From Pseudomonadales bacterium (GTDB lineage Bacteria; Pseudomonadota; Gammaproteobacteria; Pseudomonadales; Pseudohongiellaceae), in assembly GCA_031277435.1 (NCBI GenBank), contig JAITMI010000283.1:1-13123 (forward strand): DNA of 13,123 nt, in the 5' to 3' direction. How positions within the stretch are numbered: the stretch's first letter is position 1; every line of letters begins with the position of its first letter. The position numbers and the translations under genes are program-made. The notes beneath the pieces were generated by a model. That model made no database searches. It worked only from the letters and a program-made list of their open reading frames with translations, and had not been told where the DNA came from. Positions 7,373-13,123 of the stretch are shown here, in pieces.

Positions 7373-10300
7373 AACGCCACCGCGAAATTAGAGTTTTACC
7401 TGGAATCCTTCCGCCGCCGTCTGCGCACGCTCACGCTGTTGCGCGGCGCGGCAATCGGCGTAGCCGTGCTGGTAGTGGTGGGCACGCTCGGCGCGTGGTT
7501 CTCACTGCGCAGCGGTTTTGCCGCCACCACCACCAACGTGTTCCGCGTGCTCTTGGTACTGGCCTTGGCGGGAGTCGCCCTGGCCTGTTTCGTCGAGCCG
7601 CTCAAACGCCTGCGCGAGCGCCTCGACCGCGACGTGGAAAAGCGCGTGCCCGAGTTCAATGGCCGCATCACCACTTACGCGCAGCTCAAGGAAGAAAACA
7701 ACCCCTTTACCGACCTGCTCGCCGAAGATGCCCTCAAGATCGGCGATCGCCACCCGGCGCAAACACAGATAAAAGAAGCCGACATCAATATCGCCCGCGC
7801 CGGCCTGGGCGCCGCCGTGCTGGTGCTGCTTTATCTGTTGATCGCCGGGCCGGGCCTCTTGAACTACAGCCTGCGCAACCTGCTCGGCGGCTGGATGATC
7901 TCCGACCTCTTGCCGCCGCAAAGCATCGCCGTAACGCCCGGCGACCAAAGCGTGCGCCGCGGCGCCAACCTGCGCATCACCTCCACCATGAGCGGCTTCG
8001 ACCCCGAAACCGCCGCCATCCACATCCAGGGCGAAGACGGGCAATGGCAGGAAGTGGCGATGGTGCAAAGCCCGCTGGGCTACGAATTCACCTTCTTTTC
8101 CCTGCAACGCGACGCCAGCTACTACGTCAGCGCCAACGGGCTGCGCAGCCCCGAGTACGACATCAGCGTGGTGGACGTGCCCGGCATCCAGAGTCTGGCG
8201 CTCACCTACAACTTCCCCGAATGGACCGAACGCGAGCCGGAAACCTCCACCAGCGGCGACGTGCGCGCGCTGCCCGACACCCGCATCGACCTCAACGTCA
8301 CCACCACCTCGCCCTTGCCGGCGGGCGAACTGGTGCTCAACAACGTCGCCCAGCGTCTGAGCGTCGAAGGCAACGAAGCCAAGACCAGCTTTGATGTCCT
8401 GCAAGAAGGCCAGTACTACATCGCCGCCCTGGTAGGCGGCGAACAAGTGCGCATCAGCGACGACTTCTTTATCCGCCTGTCCGAAGACGGCAAACCCGAA
8501 CTCAAGATCCTCCGCCCCGGCGGCGACTACAACGCCAGCGGCATTGAAGAAGTCTTAATCAGCCTCAACGCCAAGGACGACTATGGCCTCACCAAAGTCG
8601 CCTTGCAGTATTCGGTGAACGGCGGCGCATTCCAGCAAGTGGATTTGAGCCAGGAACATGTGCGCGAATTGAACGCCGAACACCTGTTCATGCTGGAAGA
8701 AATGACCACCGTGCCCACCCGCCCGATCACCCCCAACGTCGGCCAGTTTGAAGTCGTCCTGAGCGACGACGCCGACAAGGACGCGGTCAAACAAGCGCAG
8801 CAAGCCACCGGCGCGGACGCCACTGACGCCACTGAAGTTGCCGCCACCGAAGAAGCCGCCGAAGTGCGCATTCCGCTCGTGCCCGGCGACATCATTTCCT
8901 ATTACGCCGAAGCCAGCGACCGCACCCAGACCGTGCGCACCGACATGTTCTTCATCCAGGTGCAGCCCTACAACCGCCGTTATTCGCAGTCGCAACTCAG
9001 CGGCGGCGGCGCGGGTGGCGCGGGTGGCGCCGGCGGGCAGCAGCAGGACGAAATCAGCCAGCGCCAGCGGCAGATCATCGTCTCCGCCTGGAACCTGATC
9101 CGCGAACAGGCCGAAGGCAAGGGCACGCAAGTGGAAATCAATTCCAAATTGCTCTCCGACCTGCAAAACACCCTGGCCGAACAAGCGCAAACCCTGACCG
9201 ACCGCACCCGCGCCCGCCAACTGGCGCAGGACGAGCAGATCGAGGAATTCGTCAACAACATGGAACGCGCGGTACAAAGTATGCACCCCGCCTCCGAACG
9301 GCTGGCGATGGTGGAATTGAACGAAGCGATCCAGCCGGCGCAGGAAGCGCTGCAATTTTTGCTGCGCGCCGAATCCGTGTTCAACGACATCACCATCCAG
9401 CAGCAACAAGGCGGTGGCGGCGGTGGTGGCGGCGGCGGTGGCCGCGCCAGCCAGGACTTGGCCGAAATGTTCGAACTGGAAATGGACCTCTCGCTCAACC
9501 AATACGAAACCGGCAACAACAGCGTCAGCCCGCAGCAACAGCAGCAGCAGGCCGAAGACCTGATGAAGCAACTGGACGAACTGGCGAAGCGCCAGCAACA
9601 ATTGGCCGACAACCTGCGCAATCAGGGCCAGCTCACTGAAGCCCAGCGCTACCAGCAGGAAATGCTGCGCCGTCAGGCCGAGCAATTGCAGGAACAATTG
9701 CAGCAATTGCGCCGTAACCAGCAACAGAACCAGCAGACCGCCAGCAATCAGCAGCAACAAGGGCAACAGGGCCAGCAAGGTCAAGAAGGACAACAAGGTC
9801 AGCAAGGACAACAGGGGCAACAAGGTCAGCAAGGCCAGCAGGGACAACAAGGCCAGCAGGGCGGTCAAGGCGGTCAAGGCGGGCAACAAGCGCTGGCCGG
9901 GCAGCAGGGCGGCCAGCCGCAAGACGGCCAACAGCAAGATGGCCAACAGCAAGGCCAGCAAATCGCCCAGAGCGAACTGGAACGCCGCATGGAAAGCGCC
10001 TTGCGCGCCATGCAGCAGGCCGCCGATGCCCAGGGTATGACTCCCGAGGAAATGCAGCGCGCCGCCGACGAAGCCTCGCGGCAGTTACAGGAAGCGCGCG
10101 ATCAGATCGCGCAAGACCAACTGGCCGGCCTGCAACAAACCTTCTCCGACCTCGCCCAGTCCGGGCAGGACATGCTGCGCGAACAGCGGCGCATGGAACA
10201 GCAACTGCAAACCGCCATGGAAACCGCCGTGCGCCAGCGCGAAAACGGCACCAACCCCAATAGCCGCGGCATGAGCCTGGAAGAAGAAGTGGAACTCGCC

Positions 10301-11275
10301 GCCGCCAAAAACGAACTGTCGGCGGAACTGCAACGGGTACAGCAGCAAATGTTCAACGCGATGCAGAGCTTCGGTTCACAAGTGCCGCAAGCACGCGATG
10401 AATTGCAGCGCGCCAACGACGAACTGTCCGCCTCCGAACTGGCGCAAGCCATCAGCGACGCCGCGCTCTACATCGACGCCGGCTATGGCCTCTACATCGC
10501 CGGCAACGAAAGCGCGGTAACCCAGGCCATGCAAAATCTGGCTGATCGCCTGCAGCAAGCGGAACGGCTCGCCGAAGGCGCCGCCGCGCCGGGCGACAGC
10601 GATCTCGACCGCGCCCGCCGCCAAGCGCAAGACCTGCGCGCCCAGTTGCAGCAACTGGCGCAGGGCGGCCAGCCGGGCCAGGGCCAGCAGCAAGGCCAGA
10701 ATCAACAAGGCCAGGCCAACGGCCAGCAAGGGCAACAGGGCCAGCAAGGACAACAAGGCGGCCAACAGGGCGGTCAGCAAGGAGGCCAACAAGGTGGCCA
10801 GCAAGGCGGCGGCCAGCAATTTGGCGGCAACAACAATGGTGGCGGCGGCGGTGACCGTTTCGGTGGCTTCGGCGCCCGCAATGGCCCCTGGTACGGCGGC
10901 GACGATTTCTACAACGGCCCCATCCAGTTGCCGGAAAACTTCTTCGACAACGTCGCCAACCTCACCCAGAACGCCCGCGACGCGCTCGGGCAGATGGACA
11001 TGAACAGCGAAGAACTGGCGCGCATGTACGACCTGATCCGTCAGCTCGAATACCAGCAAACCAACCGCAACAGCGACATCCTGGCGCAAGAATACGGCGA
11101 CATGCTGGCCCTGATCGAACAACTCGAACTCGGCCTGCGCACCGGCACCAGCGGCGGCGGCAAAAACGTCCGCACCGCCACCGGTGACCAAATCCCCGAA
11201 GAATACCGCGACTCCGTGGCCGAATATTTCCGCCGCCTCAGCCGCGACCAGGAAGCCCAGACGCGGCAGCAGTAA
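7370..11275 (+). CDS. DUF4175-like large membrane protein with Gln/Gly-rich tracts and coiled coils
   Basis: A 1301-residue protein. Three membrane segments lie near the N terminus (about 23-45, 56-75 and 142-165). A periplasmic, beta-rich region of about 175-540 follows (DYGLTKVALQYSVNGG is typical of the family's Ig-like part), then a long helical, Gln-rich half with several low-complexity tracts. The final segment, about 1160-1301, is globular again and ends in IPEEYRDSVAEYFRRLSRD, a C-terminal motif I associate with DUF4175/MoxR-operon proteins. The relatives I recall are shorter (alphaproteobacterial TIGR02302 proteins are roughly 850 residues), so the Gln/Gly expansions probably account for much of the extra length. 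Co-transcription with the MoxR, DUF58 and BatA-type genes points to a structural envelope partner of that machine. No catalytic motif is seen. The DUF4175 assignment is moderately sure. Confidence 0.85.
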   Translation: MNATAKLEFYLESFRRRLRTLTLLRGAAIGVAVLVVVGTLGAWFSLRSGFAATTTNVFRVLLVLALAGVALACFVEPLKRLRERLDRDVEKRVPEFNGRITTYAQLKEENNPFTDLLAEDALKIGDRHPAQTQIKEADINIARAGLGAAVLVLLYLLIAGPGLLNYSLRNLLGGWMISDLLPPQSIAVTPGDQSVRRGANLRITSTMSGFDPETAAIHIQGEDGQWQEVAMVQSPLGYEFTFFSLQRDASYYVSANGLRSPEYDISVVDVPGIQSLALTYNFPEWTEREPETSTSGDVRALPDTRIDLNVTTTSPLPAGELVLNNVAQRLSVEGNEAKTSFDVLQEGQYYIAALVGGEQVRISDDFFIRLSEDGKPELKILRPGGDYNASGIEEVLISLNAKDDYGLTKVALQYSVNGGAFQQVDLSQEHVRELNAEHLFMLEEMTTVPTRPITPNVGQFEVVLSDDADKDAVKQAQQATGADATDATEVAATEEAAEVRIPLVPGDIISYYAEASDRTQTVRTDMFFIQVQPYNRRYSQSQLSGGGAGGAGGAGGQQQDEISQRQRQIIVSAWNLIREQAEGKGTQVEINSKLLSDLQNTLAEQAQTLTDRTRARQLAQDEQIEEFVNNMERAVQSMHPASERLAMVELNEAIQPAQEALQFLLRAESVFNDITIQQQQGGGGGGGGGGGRASQDLAEMFELEMDLSLNQYETGNNSVSPQQQQQQAEDLMKQLDELAKRQQQLADNLRNQGQLTEAQRYQQEMLRRQAEQLQEQLQQLRRNQQQNQQTASNQQQQGQQGQQGQEGQQGQQGQQGQQGQQGQQGQQGQQGGQGGQGGQQALAGQQGGQPQDGQQQDGQQQGQQIAQSELERRMESALRAMQQAADAQGMTPEEMQRAADEASRQLQEARDQIAQDQLAGLQQTFSDLAQSGQDMLREQRRMEQQLQTAMETAVRQRENGTNPNSRGMSLEEEVELAAAKNELSAELQRVQQQMFNAMQSFGSQVPQARDELQRANDELSASELAQAISDAALYIDAGYGLYIAGNESAVTQAMQNLADRLQQAERLAEGAAAPGDSDLDRARRQAQDLRAQLQQLAQGGQPGQGQQQGQNQQGQANGQQGQQGQQGQQGGQQGGQQGGQQGGQQGGGQQFGGNNNGGGGGDRFGGFGARNGPWYGGDDFYNGPIQLPENFFDNVANLTQNARDALGQMDMNSEELARMYDLIRQLEYQQTNRNSDILAQEYGDMLALIEQLELGLRTGTSGGGKNVRTATGDQIPEEYRDSVAEYFRRLSRDQEAQTRQQ
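9002..9037 (+). repeat. Gly/Ala-rich linker tract in the DUF4175-like gene
   Basis: Twelve codons encode GGGAGGAGGAGG, joining the periplasmic beta-rich region to the Gln-rich helical half. It is probably a flexible hinge. Confidence 0.8.
9410..9442 (+). repeat. Poly-Gly tract (11 Gly codons)
   Basis: Eleven consecutive Gly codons mix GGC and GGT after QQQQ and before RASQDLAEMFELEMDL. This is a likely flexible hinge between helical segments. The mixed codons argue against very recent slippage. Confidence 0.85.
9761..9886 (+). repeat. Collagen-like Gly-X-Y tract: 11 GQQ/GQE triplets then 3 GGQ triplets
   Basis: Fourteen back-to-back 9-nt units encode Gly at every third position (residues about 798-839). 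Ten units encode GQQ, one GQE and three GGQ. All four Gly codons and both Gln codons are used in changing combinations, so the peptide pattern is far better conserved than the DNA pattern. Confidence 0.85.
10721..10819 (+). repeat. Second Gln/Gly tract: 4 GQQ triplets, 4 GGQQ tetrads, then GGGQQ
   Basis: This second low-complexity stretch (residues about 1118-1150) follows a looser GQPGQGQQQGQ segment. It shifts from a three-residue to a four-residue period, so it is not a simple copy of the first tract. It lies just before the C-terminal globular segment. Confidence 0.8.
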
Positions 11276-11308
11276 GCCGCGTTCAGGAGTTGTGGTGCGC
11301 AGGAATTG

Positions 11309-11343
11309 TTGTGGACAATGGGCGTGAGACCCGTTGTCTACAA
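11309..11343 (+). terminator. Imperfect stem-loop after the MoxR operon, possible terminator
   Basis: TTGTGGACAATGGG (11309-11322) pairs with CCCGTTGTCTACAA (11330-11343) over 14 bp, including two G-U pairs, around a 7-nt loop. It starts 34 nt after the DUF4175-like stop and before the next gene. No T-run follows, so it is not a classical intrinsic terminator; it could protect the mRNA end or attenuate transcription. Confidence 0.4.
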
Positions 11344-11388
11344 GCCTGTGCATGTGGGGTGAAGGCGGCAATGAATAAAAATAATGAT

Positions 11389-11394
11389 GGAGGA
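11389..11394 (+). promoter_or_regulatory. Strong Shine-Dalgarno site for the PKD-like protein gene
   Basis: GGAGGA lies 7 nt before the ATG at 11402 and follows an A/T-rich stretch (11371-11387). This fixes the start of an open frame that runs to the window end. Confidence 0.75.
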
Positions 11395-11401
11395 CTGCCT
11401 C

Positions 11402-13123
11402 ATGGCAATAGCAAACCCTCACCGCTTGAAATCCGTGGGTCCAATCGATCCACAGACCCAATTTCCGCTGTGGTTCGAGGATGAGAACGGGACGCGGCTC
11501 GAACTGGTCGTCAACGCCGATCCGCTGGCTCCCGCGATAGGCGAATTGCAAACTCCTGGCGCGCCCCTGGTGGGCGCTCCAACCTTCACCAACTTTCCCG
11601 AAGAAGCCTTCTATTACATGGCCGAGGCGCGCTTGGACGTAGGCGGCAACGGCATCGTCGGGCGTGCGCGGGTCATCATGGCCTTGGAGGCGGGATTCGG
11701 CGGGGCCGAAACGCCGGTGGCGGGATTGGGTGTCGTGTTTGCCCGGCTGCGCGTGCGGATCGACGACGTCATTCCAGGAGCGGCGTATGTCGTGCGGCAT
11801 CCCTACGGCGAAACGGACCCGCTGCTCGCCGATGAAAAAGGCCAGGTGCGCCTGACCATCGACCTTGGCGTCGCCGAAGGCAATCTCAACCGCGTGCTGG
11901 TGACGGGAGAAATCGCGCCCTTTATGGTGTGGGATGGCGCGCCGGTAATCGCGGACAGCGGTGATCGCTATATCGGTGACGGCGTGACCGAGCACAGCGT
12001 GAATAACGACCCGCTGCTGGCGCGTAATTTCGTCGAGATCAGCGGCCCCCGTATCGAGGAAGGCAGCGCGCACGCGGCAGGCGCCGATCTCGTCCGCACC
12101 AATCTGTTCATCGTTCAGGGGCGGCTGGCGCGGCGCATCGGCGTCGAGGCGACTTCCACCACGTATAGCAAGGAAGGCGCGTCAACGTTCATTGACGTAG
12201 TCGCGCGCAGCATCGCGGGTCAGCAGATCGAACTGGTCGCAACGAACATGCGCGTGGCCTTGTCGGCGCGTGGCACGGACTATGTCGCGCGGGTACAAGT
12301 GCCGGCTATTCCAAGCGATCTGAAAATCCTCAATGCGAGCGATGACCCGGTGTTTATGGCGCCCATCCCGGCAGCCGCCATTACTGACCAAGTGCTTGTC
12401 GAGCAAGCGAAGTTGGATGCCGCGGCGCAGCAACTGACCGTGGTGGCGCGCTCGTCCGACCCGGCGGCGGCCTTAAGCGTTGAATCGTTCGGCGCGATGA
12501 CGGCGCCAACGCATATCTTTACCGGCGTTGCCGCCGCGCCGGAATTCGTGACCGTCACGTCCAATAAGAAGGGAGCTGGCTCCCAACATCTGGAATTACT
12601 CGGCGCTGGCGCCGCGCTTCTCGGCGTTGCCGCTGACGCCAGCGCTCCCGCACGCTTCTTCGCCGGGTTCCAGTTCCGGCTGAATGGTGAGGGGTCTCGC
12701 GGCGCCATCACGGACTACGCCTGGAGCAAGGTCAGCGGCCCGGCGGGCCTGTGGGCGGATAGCACGTCTCAAATCGCGCGGTTTACGCCCAGTGTTGCTG
12801 GAACCTATGTCTTTCGTCTTACCGTGAACGGCACGGGTGGGCCATCCAGTGATGATGTGACGGTCATCGTCGATCCGCCGCCGCCACCCGACGTATTAAC
12901 CGTGACGCGAGCGCAGTACCGCACCAGCCACCGGCAGTTCCGTATTACCGGTACCATCAACAATCTGTCGGTGTATGACTCTGGAACGAGCGATTTCGTC
13001 TCGAATGAAATTGTCGTGACCATGGGCGCGTTCGAAATCGGACGCGCGTACCCCGACGCCACGGGCGCCTGGGATGTTCGTTTGACCTTGCTCGGCACAG
13101 GCCCCGCCAATGTTCCGGGCGTG
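11402..13123 (+). CDS. Multi-domain beta-sandwich protein with PKD-like domain (3' partial)
   Basis: The open frame runs without a stop from the ATG at 11402 to the last base, giving 574 residues with the C terminus missing. The N terminus MAIANPHRLKSVGPIDPQTQ lacks a signal peptide. Residues about 20-245 form one beta-rich domain (FPLWFEDENGTRLEL; FPEEAFYYMAEA; VVRHPYGE; IAPFMVWDGAP; RTNLFIVQGRLA). I recall this set at the N terminus of other bacterial Ig/PKD-type proteins, but I know no function for it. Residues about 305-400 form a second sandwich (LTVVARSSD...EFVTVTSN). A PKD-like domain follows at about 420-490 (ITDYAWSKVSGPAG; FTPSVAGTYVFRLTV). A PPPPP linker (492-496) leads to another module beginning TVTRAQYRTSHRQFRITGT. 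Codon use differs from the upstream operon, with many more CGG, CGT and GTT codons. Export by a C-terminal signal is possible but unseen. Extracellular or surface function is inference. Confidence 0.85.
   Translation, partial: MAIANPHRLKSVGPIDPQTQFPLWFEDENGTRLELVVNADPLAPAIGELQTPGAPLVGAPTFTNFPEEAFYYMAEARLDVGGNGIVGRARVIMALEAGFGGAETPVAGLGVVFARLRVRIDDVIPGAAYVVRHPYGETDPLLADEKGQVRLTIDLGVAEGNLNRVLVTGEIAPFMVWDGAPVIADSGDRYIGDGVTEHSVNNDPLLARNFVEISGPRIEEGSAHAAGADLVRTNLFIVQGRLARRIGVEATSTTYSKEGASTFIDVVARSIAGQQIELVATNMRVALSARGTDYVARVQVPAIPSDLKILNASDDPVFMAPIPAAAITDQVLVEQAKLDAAAQQLTVVARSSDPAAALSVESFGAMTAPTHIFTGVAAAPEFVTVTSNKKGAGSQHLELLGAGAALLGVAADASAPARFFAGFQFRLNGEGSRGAITDYAWSKVSGPAGLWADSTSQIARFTPSVAGTYVFRLTVNGTGGPSSDDVTVIVDPPPPPDVLTVTRAQYRTSHRQFRITGTINNLSVYDSGTSDFVSNEIVVTMGAFEIGRAYPDATGAWDVRLTLLGTGPANVPGV

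Noticed and set aside
8555..9961. Antisense frame encoding many Leu-rich stretches resembling membrane helices
   Set aside because: The Leu runs are the complement of CAG/CAA Gln codons in the DUF4175-like gene, not a real membrane protein.
9761..10819. Gln/Gly repeat DNA considered as a CRISPR array or minisatellite
   Set aside because: Units are in-frame 9- or 12-nt coding repeats with synonymous variation and no spacers, inside a continuous gene.
11290..11484. Small + strand frame of 64 codons in the gap before the PKD-like gene
   Set aside because: It has no ribosome binding site, covers the stem-loop, and overlaps the well-supported start at 11402 in another frame.
10376..12073. Long antisense open frame of 565 codons spanning the end of the operon and the start of the PKD-like gene
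   Set aside because: The translation is Ala/Val/Leu/Gly-rich low complexity opposite the Gln/Gly tracts, has no family motif, and conflicts with two supported + strand genes.

Overview
The window is about 13.1 kb of GC-rich bacterial DNA. Every supported gene lies on the + strand, and both ends cut through genes. Gene content, strong GC-ending codon bias and two kinds of dispersed palindromic repeat suggest a proteobacterium, most likely a gamma- or betaproteobacterium with a complex envelope. The genus cannot be fixed from the sequence, and no rRNA or other phylogenetic marker is present.

Layout. (1) 1-729: the 3' part of a caspase/C13-like protein. It keeps a His-Gly motif but has Ser where the catalytic Cys would be expected, followed by an EF-hand-like loop and a C-terminal coiled coil. 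(2) 776-867: a GC-rich palindromic repeat lying between the first gene and the true start of the second. (3) 894-3170: a secreted TPR protein with a gluzincin-type HEMAH...SEG metallopeptidase domain, apparently started at a TTG codon. (4) 3171-3405: a non-coding gap dominated by two perfect 31-bp inverted copies of a dispersed repeat. (5) 3406-11275: a tightly packed four-gene operon of MoxR AAA+ ATPase, DUF58 VWA-like protein, BatA-type membrane VWA protein and a 1301-residue DUF4175-like membrane protein. Gaps are 6 nt, 2 nt and a 1-nt overlap. The last protein has long Gln/Gly tracts, one of them a collagen-like Gly-X-Y run. (6) 11276-11401: a short gap with a 14-bp imperfect stem-loop. 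(7) 11402 to the window end: the first 574 residues of a beta-sandwich protein with a PKD-like domain. Its codon use looks different and it is probably a separate transcription unit.

How the genes may work together. MoxR ATPases act with VWA/MIDAS proteins as chaperone-like remodelling machines. Here the ATPase and the DUF58 protein should be cytoplasmic, the BatA-type protein would carry a second VWA domain at the membrane, and the DUF4175-like protein would place a large Ig-like and coiled-coil body in the periplasm. The two upstream genes add a caspase-fold protein and a periplasmic TPR metallopeptidase. My inference is a membrane-spanning envelope quality-control or maturation complex. 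The core operon is a known conserved arrangement; the upstream peptidase-like pair and the repeat tracts are what deserve attention. No CRISPR array, tRNA, rRNA, insertion sequence or phage gene was seen.
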